Assembly: GCA_007117945.1 (NCBI GenBank)
Contig: SKTN01000032.1
Span: 1-5,055 of the forward strand
DNA from: Nitriliruptoraceae bacterium
GTDB taxonomy: Bacteria > Actinomycetota > Nitriliruptoria > Nitriliruptorales > Nitriliruptoraceae
DNA length: 5,055 nt
Direction of reading: 5' to 3'
Shown: in pieces, positions 1 through 5,055 of the stretch
Layout of the letters: each line of letters starts with the position of its first letter
How positions within the stretch are numbered: position 1 is the stretch's first letter
Notes under the pieces: model-generated
Seen by the model: the letters and a program-made list of their open reading frames with translations, nothing else
Databases searched by the model: none
What the model was told of the DNA's origin: nothing
Made by a program: the position numbers and the translations under genes

Positions 1-1
1 C

Positions 2-78
2 TGGAGCGGATGACGGGATTCGAACCCGCGACCTCCACCTTGGCAAGGTGGCGCTCTAGCCAACTGAGCTACATCCGC
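2..78 (-). tRNA. tRNA-Gly (anticodon GCC)
   Basis: Read on the minus strand this folds into a full cloverleaf. The acceptor stem is GCGGATG (78-72) with CATCCGC (12-6). The D arm is closed by GCTC/GAGC. The anticodon stem CCACC/GGTGG carries the loop TTGCCAA, giving anticodon GCC, which decodes GGC and GGT glycine codons. The T arm is GCGGG-TTCGAAT-CCCGT with one G-T pair. The discriminator base is U (position 5), as is usual for bacterial tRNA-Gly, and CCA is encoded at 4-2, so the end need not be added entirely by nucleotidyltransferase. The mature body is 5-78 (74 nt). It is the last gene seen in the minus-strand series and has its own promoter candidate just upstream. Confidence 0.97.
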
Positions 79-90
79 GTGCAGCGGCGG

Positions 91-119
91 AAGGTAGTGC
101 GTGGGGACCGGCCGGGCAA
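91..119 (-). promoter_or_regulatory. Candidate sigma-70 promoter of tRNA-Gly
   Basis: On the minus strand, TTGCCC (119-114) and TACCTT (96-91) are separated by exactly 17 nt. They resemble -35 TTGACA (4 of 6 matches) and an actinobacterial TANNNT -10 box. The -10 ends 12 nt before the tRNA 5' end, which would give a leader of a few nucleotides, typical for tRNA genes. The assignment rests on motif spacing and position only. Confidence 0.5.
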
Positions 120-129
120 ACCACGGCAC

Positions 130-146
130 GCGGGACCGCGACCCGC
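130..146 (-). terminator. Weak hairpin downstream of dut, possible terminator
   Basis: A perfect 5-bp stem GCGGG/CCCGC with a 7-nt loop lies 63 nt past the dut stop. A second 6-bp GC hairpin (195-210) overlaps the dut stop codon itself. Neither is followed by a run of T on the minus strand, so intrinsic termination is doubtful, and such stems are common by chance at this GC content. They are recorded as the only terminator-like structures between dut and the tRNA promoter. Confidence 0.2.
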
Positions 147-208
147 TGACGCCGGGCCGGGGCAGCGCACCCGGGATGCGTGAAGGGAGGGGACGACGCG
201 GCCCCGCG

Positions 209-688
209 TCAGGCCCCGCTGGTGGTCCCCGTCGACCCGAACCCGCCCGGCCCCCGCTCGGTCGCGTCCAGGTCCTCCACCTCGACGACCTCACCGTGGC
301 CGACACGCTGCAGCAGCAGCTGTGCGATGCGGTCCCCCGCAGCCAGCTCTACGGGCTCGGCACCGAGGTTGACCAGCAGCACCTGTACCTCGCCGCGGTA
401 GCCGGCGTCGATCGTTCCGGGTGCGTTGGTCACGGTCACACCGTGCCGCCGCGCGAGACCGGAGCGGGGGTGGACGAGACCGACCCAGCCGGGAGGGATC
501 GCCAGGGCCAGCCCCGTCGGCACCGCGGTCCGCTCCCCCGGCGCCAGGCGCACCGGCTCCGCCGCAGCCAGGTCCAGACCGGCGTCCCCAGGGTGCGCGT
601 AGCGTGGCAGCGGCACCTCGGGACGCAGGCGGTGCACCCGCAGCTCGACGGTGTCGGGGCTGCCGGGATCGCTGGACGCACCGGTCAC
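209..688 (-). CDS. dut: dUTP diphosphatase (dUTPase), trimeric type
   Basis: It hydrolyses dUTP to dUMP and pyrophosphate in the cytoplasm, keeping uracil out of DNA and supplying dUMP for thymidylate synthesis. All five motifs of the homotrimeric family are present in order in the 159-residue product: I, PGDAGLDL (33-40); II, PRSGLA (74-79); III, NAPGTIDAGYRGEV (88-101) with catalytic Asp94 and Tyr97; IV, GDRIAQLL (118-125); V, RGPGGFGSTG (145-154), whose Phe150 should stack on the uracil. Length is normal for bacteria. The frame is open upstream to 838, but the GTG at 688-686 is preferred. GGAGGAG lies 5 nt before it (700-694), and the product then begins shortly before the first conserved strand, whereas the upstream residues are Arg/Pro-rich and partly overlap the preceding acyltransferase gene. 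It starts 103 nt after that gene. No missing residue or frame disruption is seen. Confidence 0.96.
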   Translation of the reverse strand: MTGASSDPGSPDTVELRVHRLRPEVPLPRYAHPGDAGLDLAAAEPVRLAPGERTAVPTGLALAIPPGWVGLVHPRSGLARRHGVTVTNAPGTIDAGYRGEVQVLLVNLGAEPVELAAGDRIAQLLLQRVGHGEVVEVEDLDATERGPGGFGSTGTTSGA

Positions 689-693
689 GGGGG

Positions 694-700
694 CTCCTCC
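694..700 (-). promoter_or_regulatory. Ribosome binding site deciding the dut start
   Basis: GGAGGAG on the minus strand, separated by five C residues from the GTG at 688-686. It is the reason for placing the dut start here rather than at the ATG at 838, which would add 50 residues of low-complexity Arg/Pro-rich sequence and overlap the acyltransferase gene. Confidence 0.75.
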
Positions 701-716
701 ACGCTGGTCAGATGGT

Positions 717-776
717 TCCGGGCGAGGTCGTGTCGAGCGGGGGCACTTCGGGCGGGGTCGCGTCGGGCGGTGTCGC
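717..776 (-). repeat. Tandem repeat, 4 imperfect copies of 15 nt
   Basis: Four contiguous 15-nt units lie in the WS/DGAT-dut gap, on the minus strand: GCGACACCGCCCGAC (776-762), GCGACCCCGCCCGAA (761-747), GTGCCCCCGCTCGAC (746-732) and ACGACCTCGCCCGGA (731-717). They are in frame with the acyltransferase gene but lie after its TGA stop (794-792). In that frame they spell ATPPD, ATPPE, VPPLD and TTSPG, and the next stop is TGA at 710-708. They also form most of the presumed 5' leader of dut, ending 28 nt before its start. Whether they are a remnant C-terminal tail or simple non-coding repeat cannot be told from one sequence. Confidence 0.7.
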
Positions 777-791
777 TGCAGGCAGCGCGCG

Positions 792-2423
792 TCAGCTGCC
801 CGCGTCACCACCACCGGCGATCGGCACACCCTGGCCATCGAGGTGGAGGGCGTCCGGCGTCACGTCCGCACTGTGCCGGTGGCGTGCATCCTCGAGGCGG
901 CGCGCCCGCTCGGAGACCGCGGCGGCGCTAGCCACGAGCTCGGCCAGCGCATCGAGCAGCATCGGGGGGACCTCGTCGACATCAGGCAGCGCGTCGTAGT
1001 CCGCGGTGATGCCGACGTTGATCCAGCCATCCATGGAGGTGACGCCGACGCTGTAGCTGTGGTTGGCCGCCAACGGCGTGAAGGGGAAGGCACCAAGCAG
1101 CCGCGACCCCAGGCAGTAGATCGGCACCTGCGGCCCTGGCACGTTGGTCACCAGGAAGTTGAACAGCCGGGCGTTGACCGCGACCCGCGCCGCCATCGCG
1201 TGCAGCGTCGGCGGGGCGAACTCACCGAGGCCCAGCAGGAAGCCGGCGCCGACGGCGGCGTGGGAGGACTTCACGTCGCTCATCGCCTCGTGACACACCC
1301 GCAGCCGGTGGATCGGGTCCATCTCGAACATGGGCAGGTCGACGAAGACGGCAACGACCCGGTTGCCCAGAGCGTGCGCCTCGGACGCCTGGCGGGTGCT
1401 GACGGGGACCATGGCCCTGAGCCACATCCCGTCGGTGCGGTGCCCGTGGGAACGCAGGTAGCGGCCCGTCGCATCGGCGACCAACGCCAGGATCACGTCG
1501 TTGACCGTGGTGTGGAAGGCGTCCTTGATCGCCTTGACGTCCTCCAGTGGCACGCGCTGGATCGCGAACCGGCGGTGACGGCCGGGCGGTTGGTTCAAAG
1601 GTGACCGGGGAGCCGGCCGCAGCAGGTTCGAGCGTGTCACCCGACCCACCCCGCGGCCGACGTCCAGCACCTTGCGGGCTGCGGCCTTCGGGGTCCGCGC
1701 CAGGCGACCCACGGACTCCACGGCCTGCGCGGGGCTGGCGACCAGGTCGCGCGCCGCACGCGTCGCCAGGGCGAGCTCCGAGGGCACCGGCCGTGGCGTC
1801 CAGGGCTCCGGCTCGGGGAGCTCGTCGCTGGCATCGGGGGTGAGGTCGAGCATCACGGTCGCGATGTCGATCCCGGAGAGGCCGTCGATCATCGCGTGGT
1901 GGGTCTTGCCGAGCAGGGCCACCCGCCCGTGCTCGAGCCCCTCGATGACGTACAGCTCCCACAGCGGTTTGGCCCGGTCGAGCTGACGGGACAGGATCCG
2001 CGTGGCGTACTCCGTGAGCTGCGCCGTGGTCCCCGGGGCAGGAAGGGCCGCGTGACGCACGTGGAAGGACAGGTCGAAGTCCTGATCGTCGACCCAGGTC
2101 GCACCGGCCAGGGCCAGGCCCGGCTCGATCACCTTCTGGCGGTAGCGCGGGATGTGCTGGAGCCGGGAACGCACCAGCTCCAGGAACCGCGGGAAGCTGA
2201 AGTGCGCACCGCCTTCCGGTGGGTCGAAGAGGAACAGCCCACCGACGTGCATGTGACGGGTGGGTGACTCCATCTCGAGGAACGCGACGTCCAGGGAGCT
2301 GAGGCGTTCCGACCACGGCTGCGCGGAGGCCGGCTCCACAGACCCGCTCTGCGCATCGACCGTCGTCGCGGCACGGTCCGGTCCGGGTGCCGGGCCGTCG
2401 CGCGCGTCCTCCTGCTCCCCCAC
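792..2423 (-). CDS. WS/DGAT-family wax ester synthase / diacylglycerol acyltransferase
   Basis: The family transfers an acyl group from acyl-CoA to a long-chain alcohol (wax ester) or to diacylglycerol (triacylglycerol), usually at the inner membrane or lipid-droplet surface. The 543-residue product carries the hallmarks in order: LSSLDVAFLEMESPT (41-55) then MHVGG, PRYR (92-95), PLWELYVIEG (153-162), the catalytic HHAMIDG (175-181; His176 as base, Asp180), the ND motif TVNDVILALV (306-315), MVPVSTR (338-344), GNRV (353-356) and NVPGP (427-431). It is longer than the usual 450-500 residues because about 38 disordered Ala/Pro/Glu-rich residues precede the domain and about 35 follow it. The GTG start has GGAGGTGGGAG at 2441-2431; its nearest core, GGGAG, is 7 nt away. 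A GTG at residue 29 is a weaker alternative start. The alcohol versus diacylglycerol preference cannot be read from sequence. The upstream acyl-CoA-related dehydrogenase fits a fatty-acid role. Confidence 0.94.
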   Translation of the reverse strand: MGEQEDARDGPAPGPDRAATTVDAQSGSVEPASAQPWSERLSSLDVAFLEMESPTRHMHVGGLFLFDPPEGGAHFSFPRFLELVRSRLQHIPRYRQKVIEPGLALAGATWVDDQDFDLSFHVRHAALPAPGTTAQLTEYATRILSRQLDRAKPLWELYVIEGLEHGRVALLGKTHHAMIDGLSGIDIATVMLDLTPDASDELPEPEPWTPRPVPSELALATRAARDLVASPAQAVESVGRLARTPKAAARKVLDVGRGVGRVTRSNLLRPAPRSPLNQPPGRHRRFAIQRVPLEDVKAIKDAFHTTVNDVILALVADATGRYLRSHGHRTDGMWLRAMVPVSTRQASEAHALGNRVVAVFVDLPMFEMDPIHRLRVCHEAMSDVKSSHAAVGAGFLLGLGEFAPPTLHAMAARVAVNARLFNFLVTNVPGPQVPIYCLGSRLLGAFPFTPLAANHSYSVGVTSMDGWINVGITADYDALPDVDEVPPMLLDALAELVASAAAVSERARRLEDARHRHSADVTPDALHLDGQGVPIAGGGDAGS

Positions 2424-2498
2424 GGTGCGTCTCCCACCTCCCGGGGGCTCCCACCCGGGCCATCACCCCCCGTCGGTCCGGACGGGGCGCGGCTGTCG

Positions 2499-2504
2499 AG
2501 CCTA
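2499..2504 (-). promoter_or_regulatory. Candidate -10 box of the WS/DGAT gene
   Basis: TAGGCT on the minus strand fits the loose actinobacterial TANNNT -10 pattern and stands 75 nt before the GTG start, predicting a leader of roughly 70 nt. I see no good -35 at 16-18 nt. The 9-mer TAGGCTCGA that contains it (2504-2496) is repeated exactly at the equivalent place before the dehydrogenase gene (3498-3490), which modestly raises the chance that it is functional. Confidence 0.35.
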
Positions 2505-2573
2505 CCGGTGCAGCACCACGGCAGCGGCGCTGGATGGGCGACGATCGGTTGCGGTACCCCTGCGCCCCTCGAC

Positions 2574-2645
2574 GACGCCCACCCCGCGGCCTACCGCGAC
2601 GCCCACCGCGCGTCCCGCGGCGACGCCCATCCCGCGCACCACCGC
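2574..2645. repeat. Tandem repeat, 3 imperfect copies of 24 nt
   Basis: Three contiguous 24-nt units start at 2574, 2598 and 2622. Each begins GACGCCCA on the plus strand, followed by a GC-rich stretch containing CGCG and ending in CGC or GGC. The array fills about a third of the 241-nt gap between the dehydrogenase stop and the acyltransferase start. It begins about 20 nt past the dehydrogenase TGA, in the direction of transcription. The flanking units do not match well, so three copies is the clear extent. The rest of the gap holds the TAGGCT promoter candidate and the acyltransferase ribosome binding site. No gene is seen there. Confidence 0.65.
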
Positions 2646-2664
2646 CCCTCGCCGACAGCGAACC

Positions 2665-3429
2665 TCACCGGGGCCCCATGCGCAGCGCCCCGTCTAGCCG
2701 GACCACCTCGCCGTTGATGTAGGGGTGTTCGACGAGTTGGCGCACCAGCAGCCCGTACTCGGCAGGATCGCCCAACCGCTGGGGGTGGGGGATCTGCTCC
2801 GCCAGGGCCTGGCGGGTCTCCTCGGGCACACCGGCGAGCATCGGGGTGTCGAAGGTGCCCGGCGCGATCGTCACCACCCGCACCTGGTGGCGCGCGAGGT
2901 CACGGGCGGCCGGCAGGGTCATGCCCACCACCCCGCCCTTCGACGCGCTGTAGGCCACCTGCCCGATCTGGCCGTCGTAGGCCGCGATCGAGGCGGTGTT
3001 GACGATCACGCCCCGCTCGCCGCCGACGGGCTCGACCTGGGCCATCGCCTCCGCCGCGAGCCGGAGCACGTTGAAGGTCCCGATGAGGTTGACCCCGATC
3101 ACTGTGCGGAACAGCTCGAGGTCGTGGGGACCCTCGCGGGTCAGCACGCGCGACGCCCACCCGAGGCCGGCGCAGTTGACCGCCACCCGCAGGCTCCCGA
3201 GCTCACCGGCGCGGCGCACCACCTCGGCGACCGCCTCGGGGTCGGTGACGTCGGCGGGTACGAAGGTGGCCCGCTCCTCGAGTTCCGCCACCACCTCGTT
3301 GCCGGGGGCGGTGGGCAGGTCCACGAGCACCACCTGAGCGCCCGCCCCGTGCAACGCCCGGGCCGCGGCGGCACCGAGCCCGGAGGCCCCTCCCGTCACG
3401 ATCGCCACATCCCGGTCCGTCAACTGCAT
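2665..3429 (-). CDS. Short-chain dehydrogenase, HSD10-like (type 2 3-hydroxyacyl-CoA dehydrogenase)
   Basis: This is probably an NAD-dependent oxidoreductase that oxidises 3-hydroxyacyl-CoA (straight or 2-methyl-branched) to 3-ketoacyl-CoA in the cytoplasm, a step of fatty acid or branched amino acid breakdown. The 254 residues are a complete classical SDR: TGGASGLG nucleotide-binding loop (12-19), Asp37 after the second strand favouring NAD over NADP, AD (59-60), NCAG (85-88), Asn114, and the catalytic Ser147, Tyr160 and Lys164 (YSASK), followed by PG (190-191). The C-terminal part, RLGDPAEYGLLV (218-229) and NGEVVRLDGALRM (239-251), closely resembles animal HSD17B10 (from memory), which is why I place it in that branch rather than with FabG. 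The ATG start has AGGAG 7 nt upstream (3441-3437). It lies 66 nt after phr and 241 nt before the WS/DGAT gene, with which it may share acyl-CoA metabolism. The exact substrate is inference. Confidence 0.9.
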   Translation of the reverse strand: MQLTDRDVAIVTGGASGLGAAAARALHGAGAQVVLVDLPTAPGNEVVAELEERATFVPADVTDPEAVAEVVRRAGELGSLRVAVNCAGLGWASRVLTREGPHDLELFRTVIGVNLIGTFNVLRLAAEAMAQVEPVGGERGVIVNTASIAAYDGQIGQVAYSASKGGVVGMTLPAARDLARHQVRVVTIAPGTFDTPMLAGVPEETRQALAEQIPHPQRLGDPAEYGLLVRQLVEHPYINGEVVRLDGALRMGPR

Positions 3430-3450
3430 CCACGTGCTCCTGGCTCGGTG

Positions 3451-3472
3451 ACTGCCGTCGTCCGGGGGCAGT
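3451..3472 (-). other. Inverted repeat between phr and the dehydrogenase gene
   Basis: ACTGCC (3472-3467 on the minus strand) and GGCAGT (3456-3451) form a perfect 6-bp stem around a 10-nt loop. It lies 23-44 nt after the phr stop and about 21 nt before the dehydrogenase start. It could be a weak terminator for phr, an operator or a leader hairpin. No T-run follows, so plain intrinsic termination is unlikely. Confidence 0.3.
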
Positions 3473-3491
3473 GATCGCCTCGGCGACCCTC

Positions 3492-3503
3492 GAGCCTAGG
3501 CTC
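3492..3503. promoter_or_regulatory. Palindrome over the phr stop codon, containing a TAGGCT -10 candidate
   Basis: GAGCCTAGGCTC is a perfect 12-nt palindrome spanning the phr TAG stop (3498-3496). Read on the minus strand, TAGGCT (3498-3493) fits TANNNT and lies 63 nt before the dehydrogenase ATG. The same TAGGCTCGA 9-mer stands before the WS/DGAT gene. If it is a -10 box, the stop codon of phr is part of the next gene's promoter. No convincing -35 is visible in the overlapping phr coding sequence. Confidence 0.35.
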
Positions 3504-4878
3504 CCCGCGCCGCGAGGAAGCGTTCGCGCGCCTCGCGATGGTCGACCAGGGGCGGCGGGTAGTCGCCCGAGCCACCGAGCAGCGTGTCCGCCGCCTCCCA
3601 GGGTGCGTGGATCGTGGCGTCGTCGAGGTCGGCAAGCTCCGGCAGGTAGCGGCGCAGGTACACCGCGTCGGGGTCGTAGCGCCGGGACTGGGTGACCGGG
3701 TTGAACATCCGGTTCGGCCGGGAGTCCGTGCCCGTCCCCGCGGTCCACTGCCACTGCCCGAAGTTGTTGGCGAGATCGCCGTCGATGAGGTGGTCCATGA
3801 AGTGCCACGCCCCGACCCGCCAGTCGACGTAGAGGTGCTTGGTGAGGAAGGACGCCACGATCATGCGCGCCCGGTTGTGCATCCACCCCTCGGTGGTCAG
3901 CTGGCGCATGGCCGCATCCACCACCGGGTAGCCGGTGCGCCCGGCCTTCCAGGCCGCCACGGCGTCCTCGTCGTCGACCCAGCGGTCGTGCCGGGTGCGG
4001 ATGTCGGTGTGGACCAGGTCCGGGCGGGCGGCGAGCATCTGGTGGTTGAAGTCCCGCCAGCACAGCTCCTGCAGGAAGGCCTCCTGACCGGCCGACCGCC
4101 GGTCGACTCGCTGCGCCAGCTCGGTGGCGGACACCGTGCCGAGGTGGAGGTGGTGCGACAGCTTCGAGGTGCCATCGGCACCGAGGTGGTTGCGCGTGTC
4201 GTCGTAGGCGTCAACGGGGCCCTCGAACCACCACTCGACGCGCTGCCGGGCGGCGGTCTCCCCGGCAACCGGCAGCTCGGGGGCCAGCCGGCCGGGGTCC
4301 GTGAGGTCGTCCAGCGCGGGGATGCGCCCCGTGGCCACGGTGGTCGGGGTCGGCACCGAGCTGGGTGCCGGAAGCGGCTCACGCCACGCCGCCTCGGCCC
4401 AGCGCCGGAAGTACGGGCTGAAGACCTTGAAGTGGTCCCCGCCGCTCGGCGATACCGCTCCCGGTTGGACCACGGTCACCGCCGCGTCGTGGACGATCAC
4501 CCGCAACCGATCGCCGAGGTGGTCGCGCGCCAGCTGGCGCAGGGCCTCCTCACGCCGACGAGCGTGAGCGCTCACGTCGGCGCTGAGGTGCAGCTCATCC
4601 GCCTCCACCTCGACGGCCAGCTGCGCCACCTCCTCGGAGGTGTCGCCGTGGCGGACCACGAGCTCGCCGCCGTGGGCCTTGAGGTTGGAGCGCAGGTCCC
4701 GCACGGCATCGACGAGCTGGCTCACACGGTTGGGTGCGGCGTAGCGGGAGCGGAGGATGGCGCGGTCGAAGACGAACACCGGCACCACCCGGTCGGCGCG
4801 CTCGCACGCGGCCCACAGCGCGGGCTGGTCGTGGACCCGCAGATCCCGGGTGTACAGCACGATGGCCGTGGTCGTCAT
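3496..4878 (-). CDS. phr: Deoxyribodipyrimidine photolyase (class I CPD photolyase)
   Basis: It is a light-driven FAD enzyme that splits UV-induced cyclobutane pyrimidine dimers in DNA. The 460 residues contain the N-terminal antenna domain (about 1-165, opening with TRDLRVHDQPAL) and the C-terminal FAD/DNA-binding domain (about 200-455). Visible motifs are KVFSPYFRRW (151-160), TSKLSHHLHLG (237-247, FAD phosphate contacts), ELCWRDF (271-277; Glu271 and Trp274 match E. coli E274 and W277 at the dimer), GWMHNR (331-336; Asn335 = E. coli N341) and NNFGQWQW (371-378; Asn372 = N378, typical of CPD enzymes). The electron-transfer triad is intact as Trp300, Trp353 and Trp376 (E. coli W306, W359, W382). 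The second chromophore cannot be told; a deazaflavin is plausible in an actinobacterium. The ATG at 4878 is chosen because GAGGG lies 7 nt upstream (4890-4886) and homologous sequence begins here. The frame stays open to an ATG at 5031, adding 51 Arg-rich residues. Confidence 0.95.
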   Translation of the reverse strand: MTTTAIVLYTRDLRVHDQPALWAACERADRVVPVFVFDRAILRSRYAAPNRVSQLVDAVRDLRSNLKAHGGELVVRHGDTSEEVAQLAVEVEADELHLSADVSAHARRREEALRQLARDHLGDRLRVIVHDAAVTVVQPGAVSPSGGDHFKVFSPYFRRWAEAAWREPLPAPSSVPTPTTVATGRIPALDDLTDPGRLAPELPVAGETAARQRVEWWFEGPVDAYDDTRNHLGADGTSKLSHHLHLGTVSATELAQRVDRRSAGQEAFLQELCWRDFNHQMLAARPDLVHTDIRTRHDRWVDDEDAVAAWKAGRTGYPVVDAAMRQLTTEGWMHNRARMIVASFLTKHLYVDWRVGAWHFMDHLIDGDLANNFGQWQWTAGTGTDSRPNRMFNPVTQSRRYDPDAVYLRRYLPELADLDDATIHAPWEAADTLLGGSGDYPPPLVDHREARERFLAARGA

Positions 4879-4920
4879 GGTGTCGCCCTCATGGTCCTGG
4901 TCGCCCATCCGCCGACGACG

Positions 4921-4944
4921 TGTCGACGTGTCGACGTGTCGACG
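4921..4944. repeat. Tandem repeat, 3 exact copies of TGTCGACG
   Basis: Three perfect 8-nt units are flanked on both sides by CGACG-type sequence, so that GTCGAC, itself a palindrome, recurs every 8 nt. The array lies 43-66 nt before the phr ATG and immediately downstream of the predicted transcription start, a position where a repressor could act. It may equally be a simple repeat that expanded by slippage. Confidence 0.8.
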
Positions 4945-4952
4945 ACGTTCGC

Positions 4953-4981
4953 ACCCTACGCACGGTCCGTACCGCCGTCCG
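4953..4981 (-). promoter_or_regulatory. phr: Candidate phr promoter
   Basis: On the minus strand, TAGGGT (4958-4953) fits the actinobacterial TANNNT -10 pattern. A 17-nt spacer upstream brings CGGACG (4981-4976), which shares the GAC core of the -35 consensus TTGACA (3 of 6). Initiation would be near 4946, giving a leader of about 68 nt that starts with the TGTCGACG array. This supports the ATG at 4878 over the one at 5031, which would lie upstream of this promoter. Confidence 0.4.
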
Positions 4982-5046
4982 CCGGCGACGCACCGCTCCT
5001 GGGGCCTGCCTCGTGCGCTGCCCCCACTCATCTGCAGCAGCCACCT

Positions 5047-5055
5047 CCCCCCCCC
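5047..5055. repeat. Homopolymer run of at least nine C at the window edge
   Basis: Nine consecutive C residues end the window, so the true length is unknown. On the minus strand this is a G run leading into GGAGGTGG, 169 nt upstream of the phr ATG. It could be variable in length or a sequencing-sensitive site. Confidence 0.6.

Noticed and set aside
689..838. Upstream ATG start for dut, adding 50 residues
   Set aside because: The extra sequence is Arg/Pro-rich, overlaps the WS/DGAT end, and the GTG at 688 has an excellent ribosome binding site at the family's normal N-terminus.
101..931. Long plus-strand open frame opposite dut and the WS/DGAT C-terminus
   Set aside because: It is antisense to two convincingly recognised genes, its product is Arg/Gly/Pro-rich with no recognisable domain, and such frames are expected at this GC content.
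651..1604. 317-codon plus-strand frame within the WS/DGAT gene
   Set aside because: It is fully antisense to a gene with all family motifs. The product is His/Arg/Gly/Val-rich, the pattern of a mirror frame in GC-rich DNA.
1222..2466. 414-codon minus-strand frame overlapping the WS/DGAT gene
   Set aside because: It is out of frame with the real gene and is Arg/Gly/Pro/Ala-rich without motifs. It is the open continuation of the dehydrogenase frame after its TGA and reflects scarcity of stops.
2574..2645. CRISPR-like array
   Set aside because: The units are contiguous with no spacers, imperfect and only three in number, and there are no cas genes, so it is a plain tandem repeat.
2725..3474. 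249-codon plus-strand frame opposite the dehydrogenase
   Set aside because: It is antisense to a complete SDR gene. The residues are His/Arg/Gly-rich and no domain is recognisable.
3203..4063. 286-codon minus-strand frame bridging phr and the dehydrogenase
   Set aside because: It overlaps both genes in another frame and shows only low-complexity Arg/Gly/Pro sequence. It is not a fusion.
1..5055. An undescribed multi-gene system
   Set aside because: All four proteins belong to well-known families with intact motifs and no defence, mobile or secretion genes are present. The only unexplained signals are intergenic repeats.

Overview
The window is very GC-rich DNA of high-GC actinobacterial style, with GTG starts, clear purine-rich ribosome binding sites 5-7 nt upstream and TANNNT-like -10 boxes. 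The protein set fits an actinobacterium: a WS/DGAT acyltransferase, an HSD10-like short-chain dehydrogenase, a class I photolyase and a trimeric dUTPase. I cannot place it more precisely. A deep-branching, extremely GC-rich actinobacterial lineage is plausible, but that is inference.

Everything recognised lies on the minus strand, so transcription runs from high to low coordinates: photolyase (phr, 4878-3496), short-chain dehydrogenase (3429-2665), WS/DGAT acyltransferase (2423-792), dUTPase (dut, 688-209) and tRNA-Gly(GCC) (78-5, with CCA encoded at 4-2). The gaps are 66, 241, 103 and 130 nt. The genes are therefore co-oriented but not tightly coupled, and candidate promoters can be drawn in front of phr, the dehydrogenase, the acyltransferase and the tRNA. 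Upstream of phr, 4879-5055 holds no convincing gene, only a promoter-like site, a short tandem repeat and a C run at the window edge.

Functionally there are two themes. The dehydrogenase and WS/DGAT belong to acyl-CoA metabolism: 3-hydroxyacyl-CoA oxidation, and esterification of acyl-CoA into wax ester or triacylglycerol. They are flanked by two genome-protection enzymes, phr (reverses UV dimers) and dut (keeps uracil out of DNA). Nothing shows that these act together.

I found no mobile element, CRISPR array, toxin-antitoxin pair, defence system or evident new multi-gene system. The unexplained structure is in the gaps, where three short tandem repeats occur: 4 x 15 nt after the WS/DGAT stop and in its frame, 3 x 24 nt after the dehydrogenase stop, and 3 x 8 nt at the predicted phr transcription start. 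The dehydrogenase and WS/DGAT promoter candidates also share a 9-mer.
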